The translations under genes were made by a program, and so were the position numbers. From NCBI GenBank assembly GCA_003223645.1, contig QHVT01000006.1:1-64000 (forward strand): DNA of 64,000 nt, given 5' to 3'. Below the pieces are notes generated by a model, which saw nothing but the letters and a program-made list of their open reading frames with translations, was not told the origin of the DNA and made no database searches. Position 1 is the stretch's first letter, and each line of letters opens with the position of its first letter. This stretch comes from Acidobacteriota bacterium. GTDB taxonomy: Bacteria > Acidobacteriota > Thermoanaerobaculia > Gp7-AA8. Positions 51,188 through 60,681 of this stretch are shown piece after piece.

Positions 51188-51572
51188 ATTATAACCAAGG
51201 ATTCCAATCAGGCAACTGCCGATTGAAAGCTTGATAACCAAGGATTGCATGTCAGGGAATCATTTGATAGTGGCGTGATAACCAAGGTTGATTGAATTAT
51301 CACTTGGCTGGGTTTGAGTGCGTTCCTTGGTTGTCATCAATGACGATTCATTTCTCATGCGTGCGTTCCTTGGTTATCGTCCATGCATTCCTTGGTTGCC
51401 ATGCAGATGTTCCTCGTTGCCGCATTTGCATTCCTTGGTTGCCAGGGATGCGTGATGGTTCTGCGAAGATAGCATCCATGGTTATCATCGATATCAACCG
51501 GTTTGTGCAGGTCATCAACCATGGATCACGTCTTTGGGAAAGCCGACTATTTGCGACAGATCCAAGGTTGCA
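51188..51572. promoter_or_regulatory. Helically phased array of CCAAGG-type sites
   Basis: Near-copies of ATAACCAAGG start at 51191, 51234 and 51278. Inverted copies (CCTTGGTTRY) are at 51325, 51368, 51390 and 51433. Variants are at 51412 (CCTCGTTGCC), 51476 (CCATGGTTAT), 51516 (CAACCATGGA) and 51561 (TCCAAGGTTG). Weaker ones occur near 51301, 51452 and 51493. Spacings are 43, 44, 47, 43, 22, 22, 21, 43, 40 and 45 bp, i.e. one or two units of about 21.5 bp, which puts the sites on one DNA face. The 540-bp gap 51178-51716 has no convincing gene. Confidence 0.85.
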
Positions 51573-51716
51573 TCGCAAGAGAGGAACGCTGTTGATCGAT
51601 ACGACCCGTCTGCCGCGAGTCGCGACTACCACGGTCGCCGCAACGACGGACGTGATTTCCGCGATTCGGACGCATGAGGGGGAGCCGGCGCGCCGGCTCC
51701 CCGTTGCGGCATCAGC

Positions 51717-53279
51717 TCAATGACTGAAGCGCACGTAGTAGGGCAGAACCGAGGAGTCGGGGCGATGGGTGTAACCGGCCGCCACGAATTGCATCGGGTT
51801 CGAGGCCGACCGCCGCACGGTGTGATAGTGACCGTAATTGTTCTGGCTGACGTCGCTCAGTCGAGGGTAATAGATGACGAAGTCACCCCAGACGCCGACG
51901 CCGCTGCTGGCGTTGAACGTTCCACCGCCGAAGGCGACGATCATTCCTAATTCGCCCTTTTCGGCATTGATATCGAAATAGGGATAGGCGAACGCAAACG
52001 CGGGATTCCAGATCTGAAACTGGCTCTGGAGCGTCCAGGTGCCGGTGTTGATCTGCACGATCTGAACGTGAGACTGCGGAAAGCCGCCTCCTTTCGCCGC
52101 ATTCCAGGCGAAATAGACGCTATTGCCTCGCACGGCCGCGGCGCGGACATAGGTTTTCAGCGCCGCATCCTGCAGCCAATCCGTTCCATTTGCCGCAATG
52201 GACGACGATGTTCCGTTCGGCCAGGAATTGATCGGCACGCTGCGCCAGCTGTAAAAGCCGTCGGCGTCCATCATGCTGTAGACGCGCAGCGTGCTGTTGT
52301 CGACGTGGCCGGCCCAATAGACGCCGTTCGAACCGCTTTGCGACACATGTGACCAGGTCGCTTGCGTGGCTCCGGTGAATTGGAAATGGATGGTGCCCAT
52401 CGCAGCCAACTCGCTCAGCGGAACACGAATTACATAGCGGTTGGAGGCGCCGCCCACGCTGCTCGTCCAGTAGAGGTTGGTGCTGCCGAAGCTCATGTCG
52501 TTGTAGTCGAGAGTTCCGCTCGCGGCAAAAATATCGTTCGTGAAATCCCAATAGGTCCAAGCCGTACCGTTGCTGCTGCTCACGACCGAGGTTTTTTGCA
52601 CGGCGATGCGAATCGCGTTCTTGCCCGCGCTCGTCCGGTACTGGAGAAGCCATACGAAGAGGTCTTGGCGCGGCACGTACGTCACCACCTGATCGCAGCA
52701 AAACCCGCCGTAATCCTGCGGGAAGATGGTCGTGGGATTGACGCTATTGAACGTTGCGCCGCCGTCCTTCGACAACGACATCCAGAAATTGCCGGTCGTC
52801 ATCACGATCTTGCCGTTTTCGGCGACGCTCGGCTCGGGATTGAACATGTGGGCGCTGGGCGTCGCGTCCTTGATCGGGGTGTTGGTGTGGAAAATGACCG
52901 GCTCTTGTGTGCTCTGCTGTTTGGGCGCCGGCTTCGGCGTGATTTCCTTGTTTTCCGGACGCATCTTGCCGCGGTCCGGTCCTTTGGGCACGACGACCAG
53001 CTTTTCGTCATTGAACTTCTCAGTCAAATTCGGCTTGACCGGGCGATATTTTCCGCCCTCCACCTTGTTGGGCTTCGCTTCGCCGGTTTTGACATCCACT
53101 CTCCCTTCCGTCTGCGCGGCGGCAGGACGCGCCGCGGCCGCGGCCGCCGTCGTCGTGGTCGTCGTCGTGGTTCCGGTGGTTTCAGTCTTGGGATTGCAGT
53201 ACAGCAACAGGCCTGACAGGGCAGCTGCGGCGAGATAGGCAGGGATCGATCTCTCATTCCTCATGACCGGGCTCTCCAT
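51717..53279 (-). CDS. Secreted lipoprotein with propeller-like repeats
   Basis: 520 aa; the start may be ATG 53264 (MRNERSIPAYLAAAA). Signal with lipobox LSGLLLYC, then a Thr/Ala-rich low-complexity linker, then a charged segment (KVEGGKYRPVKPNLTEKFND). Residues 135-520 contain sialidase/BNR-like units (FWMSLSKDGGATFNSV, GGFCCDQVVTYVPRQDLFVW) and a C-terminal HYHTVRRSASNPMQFVAAGY, suggesting a beta-propeller on the cell surface. No catalytic motif recognised. Confidence 0.85.
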   Translation of the reverse strand: MESPVMRNERSIPAYLAAAALSGLLLYCNPKTETTGTTTTTTTTAAAAAARPAAAQTEGRVDVKTGEAKPNKVEGGKYRPVKPNLTEKFNDEKLVVVPKGPDRGKMRPENKEITPKPAPKQQSTQEPVIFHTNTPIKDATPSAHMFNPEPSVAENGKIVMTTGNFWMSLSKDGGATFNSVNPTTIFPQDYGGFCCDQVVTYVPRQDLFVWLLQYRTSAGKNAIRIAVQKTSVVSSSNGTAWTYWDFTNDIFAASGTLDYNDMSFGSTNLYWTSSVGGASNRYVIRVPLSELAAMGTIHFQFTGATQATWSHVSQSGSNGVYWAGHVDNSTLRVYSMMDADGFYSWRSVPINSWPNGTSSSIAANGTDWLQDAALKTYVRAAAVRGNSVYFAWNAAKGGGFPQSHVQIVQINTGTWTLQSQFQIWNPAFAFAYPYFDINAEKGELGMIVAFGGGTFNASSGVGVWGDFVIYYPRLSDVSQNNYGHYHTVRRSASNPMQFVAAGYTHRPDSSVLPYYVRFSH

Positions 53280-53291
53280 GGTTGCTTCAAA

Positions 53292-53435
53292 TCAATCGTG
53301 GCTCTCGTCGGTTTCGCGTTCATCTTCCTGATTCAACGGCTGGTTGAGGTCGTGAATCACCGGGGGCAGATTGCCGCCTTCGACACGTTTCGGCGCGAGC
53401 TCGCCGTCGCGAAGGTCATCGCATTCTTCGTTCAT
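53292..53435 (-). CDS. Small acidic protein related to the linker of the next gene
   Basis: 47 aa from ATG 53435; the open frame extends further upstream to 53603 but reads as noise there. PKRVEGGNLPPVIHDLNQPL resembles PNKVEGGKYRPVKPNLTEKF in the lipoprotein encoded 12 bp downstream. Acidic tail (EDERETDESHD). No family recognised. The similarity suggests both bind the same partner or one derives from the other. Confidence 0.5.
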   Translation of the reverse strand: MNEECDDLRDGELAPKRVEGGNLPPVIHDLNQPLNQEDERETDESHD

Positions 53436-53511
53436 CGGAACGGGGTCATGGTACGCCTGTTGGGGAAGGAAGTATCGCTGGACGCAAAAAAGGCGACCCT
53501 TGCGGTGTGAC

Positions 53512-53862
53512 TCAGTGCGTCGTCGCTTCCAGCCGTTCGACACGGGACTGGAGATCTGAAAACGCCTGTTCCAGCGATCGCACGCGCCGTTCGAGCTCGG
53601 CATGCGAGAACCTGATCATTGCCTGCGTTTCCGCGAATCCACGATCGAGTTTCTCATCCAGGCGATCCACTTCGCGGCGCATTGTTTCATCGAGTTGGGC
53701 GACGGCCTCAGCGACCAGATGTACGTCGTGTTTGAAAGCTTCCGTCGAGATGTCGAAGTAACGTCGATTCTCGGCCGCGAGCCGCTCCGCGGTCTGCTCA
53801 AACAGCCGGCGCGTCTCCGCCTGGGTGACTTCCAGCAGTTGCTTCAACTCGTGGTCGGTCAC
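53512..53862 (-). CDS. Coiled-coil protein of unknown function
   Basis: 116 aa, almost wholly heptad-patterned (VAQLDETMRREVDRLDEKLD, ERRVRSLEQAFSDLQSRVER). No membrane segment or signal. Similar short coiled-coil proteins occur widely, often near toxin or nuclease genes; nothing here identifies a partner. Lies downstream of the rpoD terminator, so it needs its own promoter. Confidence 0.8.
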   Translation of the reverse strand: MTDHELKQLLEVTQAETRRLFEQTAERLAAENRRYFDISTEAFKHDVHLVAEAVAQLDETMRREVDRLDEKLDRGFAETQAMIRFSHAELERRVRSLEQAFSDLQSRVERLEATTH

Positions 53863-53905
53863 GAATTCATTCTACAACCGTCGCGAGGCGGGCCGACCTG
53901 ACAAC

Positions 53906-53934
53906 GAAAAAAGGCGACCCTCTCGGGTCGCCTT
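53906..53934 (-). terminator. Intrinsic terminator of rpoD
   Basis: On the minus strand: AAGGCGACCC, GAGA tetraloop, GGGTCGCCTT, followed by a T-run. Lies 30 bp after the rpoD stop and ends the rpsU-mutS2-dnaG-rpoD transcript. A partial copy (AAAAAAGGCGACCC) is at 53485-53499. Confidence 0.92.
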
Positions 53935-53962
53935 CGGCTTGATGCGATGACGGTTATCGCGA

Positions 53963-55798
53963 CTAGAACGTCGCGTCAAGAAAAGGGCGGAGCTTCTTCG
54001 AGCGCGACGGGTGCCGCAGTTTGCGCAGCGCTTTCGATTCGATCTGGCGGATGCGCTCGCGGGTGACGTTGAAGGAGCGGCCGACTTCTTCGAGGGTGTG
54101 CTCGGCTCCGTCGCCGACGCCGAAGCGCATCTTGAGGACTTGCTCTTCGCGCGGGGTGAGGGTGCGGAGGACTTTGCCGGTCTGCTCTTTGAGGTTCGAC
54201 ACGATGACGTGATCGATGGGGGAGATCACGCCGCGATCTTCGATGAAGTCGCCCAGATGCGAGTCTTCTTCTTCTCCGATCGGGGTCTCCAGCGAGATCG
54301 GCTCCTGCGCGATCTTCATGATCTTGCGGACCTTCGCCACCGGCATGTCCATCCGCTCGGCGATCTCCTCGGCCTGCGGCTCGCGTCCGAGCTCCTGCAC
54401 GAGCGCGCGCGAGGTGCGCGTGAGCTTGTTGATCGTCTCGATCATGTGCACGGGGATGCGGATCGTGCGGGCCTGGTCGGCGATCGCGCGGGTGATGGCC
54501 TGGCGAATCCACCACGTCGCGTACGTGGAGAATTTGTAGCCGCGGCGGTATTCGAATTTCTCGACGGCCTTCATCAGGCCGATGTTGCCTTCCTGAATGA
54601 GGTCGAGGAACTGCAGTCCGCGGTTCGTGTACTTTTTCGCGATCGACACGACGAGGCGGAGGTTGGCGACGATCAGTTCCTGCTTGGCCTGATCCGCTTC
54701 TTCTTCGCCCTGACGAATCTCGCGAATGGTCTTCTTCAGTTCATCATGCGAGACGCCGTAGAACGTCTCCAGCTCGGCGAGCTTCTCCTGATATTTCTGC
54801 AAGCGGCGGCGGTAGAAGTCGCGGCGCGTCTTATCTTTCTCGCGCTTGAGCGCCTGCTCGTCCTTGCGGATCATCGACACCGCCTGGGCCAGCTCGTTGT
54901 CGATGTCTTTCAGCTTGTTGATCATCCGGTTGCGCGTGGCCGGAGTGAAGTCGACGCGGTGCAGTTCGTCGGCGAGCTCGAGCTCGAGCCGCTCGACGGT
55001 GCGCTGCGCGTTCTGCAGCGCGCGCTGCGAGAGCTTCTTCGCGTCGGCGAGCTTGGCGACGTTGTCCTTGATCCGCTTGTCGAGCTTCACGATCTTCTCG
55101 AAGATTCCGAGAATCTCGTGGATCTTGTTCACCGTCGCCGCGGGCATCTTCGGCTCGCCGTCGCCGTTGGTGGCCTCGACGGTGCCGTCGTCATCCGGCA
55201 TCGCCAGATCGATCGTCTCCTTGATGACGCGCGTGTCTTTCTTCGCGGCTTCATAGATCTTCAGGATCTCGTCGCGAATGATCTTGTTCGCGGAGAGCGC
55301 CTTGAAGACCTTGCGCTCGCCCTTCTCGATGCGCTTGGCGATATCGACTTCGCCCTGGCGGTCGAGCAGCTTGACGGTTCCCATCTCGCGCAGATACATG
55401 CGGACGGGGTCGTTGGTCTTGTCGACGATTCCGCTGGAGGCGGCGATGATGTCCTGCTGGACTTCCTCGCGCTGGTCCATCTCTTTCTCTTCAATGGTCC
55501 CGTCGATGGTGACGATGCCTTTCGGCGTCGTCTGCAGCGGCTTTTCGGCGTCCTCGAGCACGTCGATGCCGAGGTCATTGAAGCGGATGTAAATCTCATC
55601 GAGCTCCTCGGGGAGAGAGGTGATCTCTTCCGGAAGGACCTCGTAGATCTCGTCGTAAAGCAGAAAGCCTTTTTCTTTCCCGATTGCGATGAGCTGCTTT
55701 ACTTCCGCATATTTTTCTTCCACGCTCAAGTCGACAACCCCCTCGTCTTCAAAAGTGGATTCCGGTTCGAGACTCGAAGTGCGCAGGCGTGTCGTCAT
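53963..55798 (-). CDS. rpoD: Primary sigma factor RpoD (sigma-70)
   Basis: 611 aa from ATG 55798, chosen because AGGAG lies 8 nt upstream; the in-frame TTG at 55816 has no such site. Region 1.1 at the N-terminus, then a long non-conserved region. Region 2 has [20 protein letters not shown] and [20 protein letters not shown]. Region 3 is followed by region 4.2 with [20 protein letters not shown]. Directs housekeeping transcription. Final gene of the macromolecular-synthesis operon. Confidence 0.97.
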   Translation of the reverse strand: MTTRLRTSSLEPESTFEDEGVVDLSVEEKYAEVKQLIAIGKEKGFLLYDEIYEVLPEEITSLPEELDEIYIRFNDLGIDVLEDAEKPLQTTPKGIVTIDGTIEEKEMDQREEVQQDIIAASSGIVDKTNDPVRMYLREMGTVKLLDRQGEVDIAKRIEKGERKVFKALSANKIIRDEILKIYEAAKKDTRVIKETIDLAMPDDDGTVEATNGDGEPKMPAATVNKIHEILGIFEKIVKLDKRIKDNVAKLADAKKLSQRALQNAQRTVERLELELADELHRVDFTPATRNRMINKLKDIDNELAQAVSMIRKDEQALKREKDKTRRDFYRRRLQKYQEKLAELETFYGVSHDELKKTIREIRQGEEEADQAKQELIVANLRLVVSIAKKYTNRGLQFLDLIQEGNIGLMKAVEKFEYRRGYKFSTYATWWIRQAITRAIADQARTIRIPVHMIETINKLTRTSRALVQELGREPQAEEIAERMDMPVAKVRKIMKIAQEPISLETPIGEEEDSHLGDFIEDRGVISPIDHVIVSNLKEQTGKVLRTLTPREEQVLKMRFGVGDGAEHTLEEVGRSFNVTRERIRQIESKALRKLRHPSRSKKLRPFLDATF

Positions 55799-55952
55799 GT
55801 CGTTCGCTCCTCGCAATCAGGCAGCGGGTTGCGCTGTCAGCACTCTTCGGCCCCCCCGGACGAGGCCTTGGCTGGATGGTCAAAAGGGACTTGACAAGCC
55901 GGCCAAAGTATCGTCCATCGTGGACACAGGCGTAATCTTTTGGGGACGATAA

Positions 55953-57695
55953 TTATTTCAGGCTGCTCAACATACGGGACAGCTCGGTCTTTTCGGTGAC
56001 CAGCTGGTCAAGCCGGGCAAGGTCTCCATTCTTTTCAGCGTCGATGATCTCGCGTTGGATCTGCTGTTTCCGCCGATCGAGGTGGCTACGCTCCATGGGG
56101 AGGAGATTCTCGTCGAGGCGTTCGAGCGTGCGATCGTCAATGTCGTCGCGAAGGCTGAGCTCCGCAAGCAGTGCAACTTCTGCTTCACCCCTAAGTTGGG
56201 TCTCAAGTGCGTGAAAATCAATAGGTTCGTCGTTGACCAGATCATTTTTGATGATCGAAAACAGCGTTTTGCAGCTCGGATCCTCGAAGAACTCCTCTCG
56301 CAACCAGCCGGCCTGCTTCGGCGTCAGACGCCCCTGAATGGCCGCCGTCAACACGAACTTCTCCGCCGTGCTCTGCGGTGCGGAGAGCTGCCGCTCCTGA
56401 TTCGGCGCCGTGCTCGCCTTGCCGCGCACGCGCGACCAGACCGTCTCGAACTCGAGGCGGAATGCATCGGCGATCCGCTGCGCGCCCTCGTTTCTGACGA
56501 CCGGATCCGTGACGGCGGACAGGAGAGGTACGAAGCGCTCGACGCGTTCGGATTTCTCCCTCCCGGAGAGTTGCCCCGCATCGGACGCCCATTCGCGCAG
56601 TCCGAACTCGAAAATGTCGCTGGCGTTCGACAGCACTTCAAGGAACTTATCCGTTCCATGTTTCTGAATGAGCGAGTCGGGATCCTTTTCCCCTTGCAGG
56701 TCGAGCGCTTCCACGTGCAGTCCTGCCGATAACAACACCTGCGCCGCGCGAAGCGTTGCATTGCGTCCGGCATCGTCGCCGTCGTAGGCGATGACGACGC
56801 GTCGCGCGAAGCGGCGCAGGAGCGAGGCCTGACCGGCCGCCAGCGACGTGCCCATCGACGCGACGACGCCGGGGATACCGGCGTGATCGATGGCGATCGC
56901 ATCGAAGTAGCCTTCGACGAGGATCGCGCGATCGTTGCGGCGCATCGCGTCTTTGCTGCGATGAAGGTTGTAGAGGAGGCGCGATTTGTTGAAGAGATCC
57001 GACTCGGGCGAGTTGAGATATTTCGGATCGCTGCCGTCGAGCGAGCGTCCGCCGAAGCCGACGAGCGCGCCAGTGTCGGAGTGAATCGGAATCATGAGCC
57101 GATTGCGGAAGCGATCGTAGTAGCCGGTCTTCTCCTTGCGCGCCATCACGAGGCCGACCGCTTCAAGCCGCTTCTCGCCGTGCTTCTGGCTGAGGCGGCG
57201 AAGGATGTAGTCCCACGATCCCGGCGCGTATCCGAAGCCGTATTTCTTGATGATGTCCGCCGGCACGCGCCGATTCTTGAGGTAATCGTCGGCATCGTTC
57301 GGCGTCCACTCCAGCGCCTGATGAAATGCCTCCGACGCGTCATCCATCAACTCCAGCAGATCGTCCTTGTCGTTCTCGCGCTGCGTGCGCTTCTTCTTCG
57401 GCAGCTCGATGCCGTAGCGCGACGCCACGTGCTCGACGGCCTCGGGGAACGTGAACCGCTCCGTCAACGTGAGGAACTTGAAGACGTCGCCGCCGGTGCC
57501 GCAGCCGAAGCAGTAGAAGAGTCCCTTGTCGCGATCGACATGAAACGACGGCGTCTTCTCGCGATGAAAAGGACAAAGCCCTTTGTACGACTTACCGGCG
57601 AGCTTCAGAGGCGTGACTTGATTGACGAAGTCGACGATGTCGGCGGAGCTTCGCACCTGGCTGATGACGCTGTCGTTGAGGTCTACGAATGCCAT
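55953..57695 (-). CDS. dnaG: DNA primase DnaG
   Basis: 580 aa from ATG 57695. N-terminal CHC2 zinc finger (CPFHREKTPSFHVDRDKGLF, YCFGCGTGGD). Toprim with VEGYFDAIAIDHAGI and YDGDDAGRNATLRAA. The C-terminal DnaB-binding domain is present. Makes RNA primers for replication. The usual neighbours rpsU and rpoD are here, with mutS2 between rpsU and dnaG. Confidence 0.97.
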   Translation of the reverse strand: MAFVDLNDSVISQVRSSADIVDFVNQVTPLKLAGKSYKGLCPFHREKTPSFHVDRDKGLFYCFGCGTGGDVFKFLTLTERFTFPEAVEHVASRYGIELPKKKRTQRENDKDDLLELMDDASEAFHQALEWTPNDADDYLKNRRVPADIIKKYGFGYAPGSWDYILRRLSQKHGEKRLEAVGLVMARKEKTGYYDRFRNRLMIPIHSDTGALVGFGGRSLDGSDPKYLNSPESDLFNKSRLLYNLHRSKDAMRRNDRAILVEGYFDAIAIDHAGIPGVVASMGTSLAAGQASLLRRFARRVVIAYDGDDAGRNATLRAAQVLLSAGLHVEALDLQGEKDPDSLIQKHGTDKFLEVLSNASDIFEFGLREWASDAGQLSGREKSERVERFVPLLSAVTDPVVRNEGAQRIADAFRLEFETVWSRVRGKASTAPNQERQLSAPQSTAEKFVLTAAIQGRLTPKQAGWLREEFFEDPSCKTLFSIIKNDLVNDEPIDFHALETQLRGEAEVALLAELSLRDDIDDRTLERLDENLLPMERSHLDRRKQQIQREIIDAEKNGDLARLDQLVTEKTELSRMLSSLK

Positions 57696-57696
57696 A

Positions 57697-57768
57697 GGTT
57701 TCGCGGTTACGCGGTTACGCGGTTGCGCGGCGGTGCTGCGTGACCGCGCGACCGCGAAACTGCGAAAC
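57697..57768. repeat. Inverted repeat family F, copy 2
   Basis: GGTTTCGCGGTTACGCGGTT...CGACCGCGAAACTGCGAAACC between mutS2 and dnaG. As part of the operon transcript it would fold into a long hairpin, which may tune dnaG expression. Confidence 0.8.
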
Positions 57769-57769
57769 C

Positions 57770-60115
57770 CTACGTGTCCAACACCGCCACCGTAGCACCA
57801 TCCCCACCTTCGTTTTCCGCGCCGGGTCTCCAAGAACGCACGGCCGGATGTTTTCGCAGGTGCTCGCGGATCGCTTTGCGCAGGGTGCCGGTGCCGAAGC
57901 CGTGGATGATGCGCACGGCTTGTTTGCCTTCGAGCAGCGCGCGGTCGAGGAATTTGTCGGATTCGTCGAGCGCGTCGTCCACGCGTTGACCGATCAGGTT
58001 CAGCTCCGCGGCGATGACGACTGTGTCGTCGCTTCGCTGCATCGCACGCGTGCGCGTTGGTGCGGCGGGTTTGGCGCTCGCCTTCGTGATCAGGTCGCGC
58101 ACGTCGACCGTCATCTTTCTTCCGCTCACGAGCAGAACGGCTTTGCCTCCGTCGATCGAGATCACATCGCCGGTCACTTTGAACTTGCGATGTTCCGCGC
58201 GGTCGCCGACATGCACTTCGCGCTGTTCCTCGGGGATGAACTCGAGCGCTTTGTCGATCGACTTCGTCACGCTCTTCACCACCTCAGGCGCGTTGACATT
58301 CGAAGGCCGCGACTCGCGCAGCGACTTGATCTCGCTCGCCAGCGTGCGCGTGACGTCGTCACGCAGACGGTCCAGCTCCTCGCGGTACTTCACGGCGAGG
58401 GAGGCGCGCTCTTTTTCCAGCTGCGCGAGTTTGTCGGCGAGAGACGCGCGCTCGCTTTCGAGCTGCTGCTGCGACGATGCGAGCGCGTCCTGCTGCGCGA
58501 CGATCTCGGACATCTTCTTTTGCAGCGTCGCGAGCAGTGAGTCGGTTTCGCCGTAACGTTCGCCGAGGCGCTCGCGTGCGCCTTCGATGATGGACGAGGG
58601 GAGGCCGATCATCTTCGCGATCTCGATGGCGCGGCTGCGTCCGGGGATGCCGGTGATCATGCGATACGTCGGCTGTCCGGTCGCGGAGTCGAACTCCATC
58701 GACGCGTTGACGATGCGCGTGTCGTTGACCGCGAAGCTCTTGAGCGCGGAGAGGTGCGTCGTGACGATGACGAGCGCGCCGGTCTCGAGCAGATGCTCGA
58801 TGATGCTCGCCGCAAGCGCGGCGCCTTCTTCGGGATCGGTGCCCGATCCCAATTCGTCGAGCAGCACGAGCGAGCGCTTCGTGGCGCGGCCGAGGATGCG
58901 CTTGAGGCGGACGAGATACGCCGAGAACGTCGAGAGATGTTCGAGGACGCTCTGGTCATCGCCGATGAGAACGTGCAGCGCGTCGACGCACGGCAGCACC
59001 GTGCCGTCGGCGGCGGGAACGGGGAGGCCGCTCATGCCCATCGCGACGAGCAGTCCCGCCGTTTTCAGCGCGACGGTTTTTCCGCCGGCGTTGGGACCGC
59101 TGACGACGAGCGCGGGGGAGTCCGCATTGAGATCGATCGTGAGCGGAATGACGCTGCGATCCGATTCTTCTTCGCCGAACGCCTCGCGTCTCGCCTCCGC
59201 GAGCCGCTCGTCGAGCAGTGGATGACGTCCGTCGATGATGTGCAGCGCGCGGTCGGCGCTGAATGCCGGACGCGAACCGTGGGTCGTGTCGTGAAAGACC
59301 GCGCACGCCTGCAGCGCATCGAGCTCGCCGGAGACGCGCACCGCGTCGAGGATCGCTTCGCTCGCATCGAACAGCGTCTGCGCGATGTACTTCGTGATGC
59401 GCGCGATCTCTTCGCGCTCCTGGATCAGGAGATCGGCGAGGTCGTTGTTCAACTCGATCGCCGCCATCGGCTCGATGAAGAACGACGCGCCCGATCCCGA
59501 TCGCTCGTGCAGGATGCCGGGCACGGCGTTGCGATGATCGCTGCGCACGGGGACGCAGTAGCGATCGCCGCGCATGACGATGAGCGGCTCCTGAATCGCG
59601 TCGATGCTGCGATTCATCACGTCATTCAATGTCCGTTGAATCGCCGCGCGCTTCGCGTGCACCTTCGAACGGATCGCGCGCAATTCGACCGACGCGTCTT
59701 CGCGCAGCTTACCGTCGCGCGTGAAGTACTTGTTGGTCTTGGCGATGACTTCGCCGAGGTCGGGGATTTCGGTCGCGAGGGTCGAGAGGCGAGGGAAGCC
59801 GCTGGTGCGGACAAGCGCCTCGCGCATGGCCTGCGTTGCGCGTACGGCGCGTACTGCATGCCACGATTCATCGAGCTCGAGCACGCTCTCGCGTTGAAAG
59901 AGCGGCGCGAGCTCCGTGAGTCCCGCCAGCGGCAGCAGCCCCTCGGTGTGCACGTACCGCACGATCTCGCTGAGATCGGCCTGCGCGTTTTCACACGCGG
60001 CGATCGTGGAGTGCGGACGGCGCCGCGCGACCGCACTTTTTCCCGGCGCGCTCTTCGCTTCCATGGCGATGAGCGTGAGGACGCGATCAAACTCGAGGGT
60101 GCTTAGCGAATCCAT
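57770..60115 (-). CDS. mutS2: MutS2 ATPase/nuclease
   Basis: 781 aa. MutS core with Walker A GPNAGGKTVALKT, then LVLLDELGSGTDPEEGAALA (Walker B) and VTTHLSALKSFA. A coiled coil at about 510-600. A C-terminal Smr domain (LNLIGQRVDDALDESDKFLD, VRIIHGFGTGTLR). MutS2 suppresses recombination and, in some bacteria, rescues collided ribosomes. Placement right after rpsU, a ribosomal gene, fits the latter role. Confidence 0.96.
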   Translation of the reverse strand: MDSLSTLEFDRVLTLIAMEAKSAPGKSAVARRRPHSTIAACENAQADLSEIVRYVHTEGLLPLAGLTELAPLFQRESVLELDESWHAVRAVRATQAMREALVRTSGFPRLSTLATEIPDLGEVIAKTNKYFTRDGKLREDASVELRAIRSKVHAKRAAIQRTLNDVMNRSIDAIQEPLIVMRGDRYCVPVRSDHRNAVPGILHERSGSGASFFIEPMAAIELNNDLADLLIQEREEIARITKYIAQTLFDASEAILDAVRVSGELDALQACAVFHDTTHGSRPAFSADRALHIIDGRHPLLDERLAEARREAFGEEESDRSVIPLTIDLNADSPALVVSGPNAGGKTVALKTAGLLVAMGMSGLPVPAADGTVLPCVDALHVLIGDDQSVLEHLSTFSAYLVRLKRILGRATKRSLVLLDELGSGTDPEEGAALAASIIEHLLETGALVIVTTHLSALKSFAVNDTRIVNASMEFDSATGQPTYRMITGIPGRSRAIEIAKMIGLPSSIIEGARERLGERYGETDSLLATLQKKMSEIVAQQDALASSQQQLESERASLADKLAQLEKERASLAVKYREELDRLRDDVTRTLASEIKSLRESRPSNVNAPEVVKSVTKSIDKALEFIPEEQREVHVGDRAEHRKFKVTGDVISIDGGKAVLLVSGRKMTVDVRDLITKASAKPAAPTRTRAMQRSDDTVVIAAELNLIGQRVDDALDESDKFLDRALLEGKQAVRIIHGFGTGTLRKAIREHLRKHPAVRSWRPGAENEGGDGATVAVLDT

Positions 60116-60121
60116 GTTGTT

Positions 60122-60217
60122 CCGTCATCCTGAGCCGCGAAGACGGCGAAGGATCTCTCAATGCGAACGATTGCGTATTCTGAGATCCTTCGCCGTCTTC
60201 GCGGCTCAGGATGACGG
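60122..60217. repeat. Palindromic repeat family A, copy 6
   Basis: GTCATCCTGAGCCGCGAAGACG...CGTCTTCGCGGCTCAGGATGAC, the most perfect copy (about 40-bp arms), between the rpsU terminator and mutS2. Confidence 0.95.
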
Positions 60218-60220
60218 GAT

Positions 60221-60256
60221 AAAACAAAAACGCCCGCGATCCATTCGCGGGCGTTC
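60221..60256 (-). terminator. Intrinsic terminator after rpsU
   Basis: On the minus strand: CGCCCGCGA, 5-nt loop, TCGCGGGCG, then TTTTTGTTTT. Separates rpsU from mutS2, so expression of the rest needs read-through or another promoter. Confidence 0.92.
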
Positions 60257-60278
60257 ACTTGCTGGAGTCTTGGAACGA

Positions 60279-60485
60279 TCAATAACCGGTACGCCGTTCT
60301 TCCGCAAGCTTGCGCAGCACCTTCTTCCGGGCTGCGATGGCTTTGCGTTTACGCTTCGTGCTCGGCTTCTCGTAGTGTTGGCGCTTCTTCAGCTCGGAGA
60401 GAATCCCCGACTTCTCACATTTCCGCTTGAAGCGGCGAAGCGCATTCTCGAAAGTCTCATCTTCTTTGACGTGTACGAGAGGCAT
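60279..60485 (-). CDS. rpsU: Ribosomal protein S21
   Basis: 68 aa from ATG 60485 with a GGGGGGAGA site upstream. Typical S21: [20 protein letters not shown], then [20 protein letters not shown], then a basic tail. Needed for translation initiation on structured mRNAs. First gene of the operon. Confidence 0.97.
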   Translation of the reverse strand: MPLVHVKEDETFENALRRFKRKCEKSGILSELKKRQHYEKPSTKRKRKAIAARKKVLRKLAEERRTGY

Positions 60486-60681
60486 CCCCGAAATCTCCCC
60501 CCCTTCGGCTTGAGCTGTGGGCGCGTGTAGCGCTGCTATTCTACGGTCCGCCAAACGAATCAGTCAACCTGTGGACTTTCTCGTCTGCCGGGCCGACACG
60601 CTTCAACCGCCGCTCGCGCCCGCCGATTCCGCAAACGGCCCGACTTGTTGTAAGTTGCACAGCCGCAAAGGAATCTGGTTC

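Noticed and set aside
51188-51572. CRISPR array or integron site
   Set aside because: The repeated unit is only about 10 bp, changes orientation and has no uniform spacers; an operator array fits better.
54011-55894. 627-codon plus-strand ORF opposite rpoD
   Set aside because: Antisense of an unmistakable sigma-70 gene.
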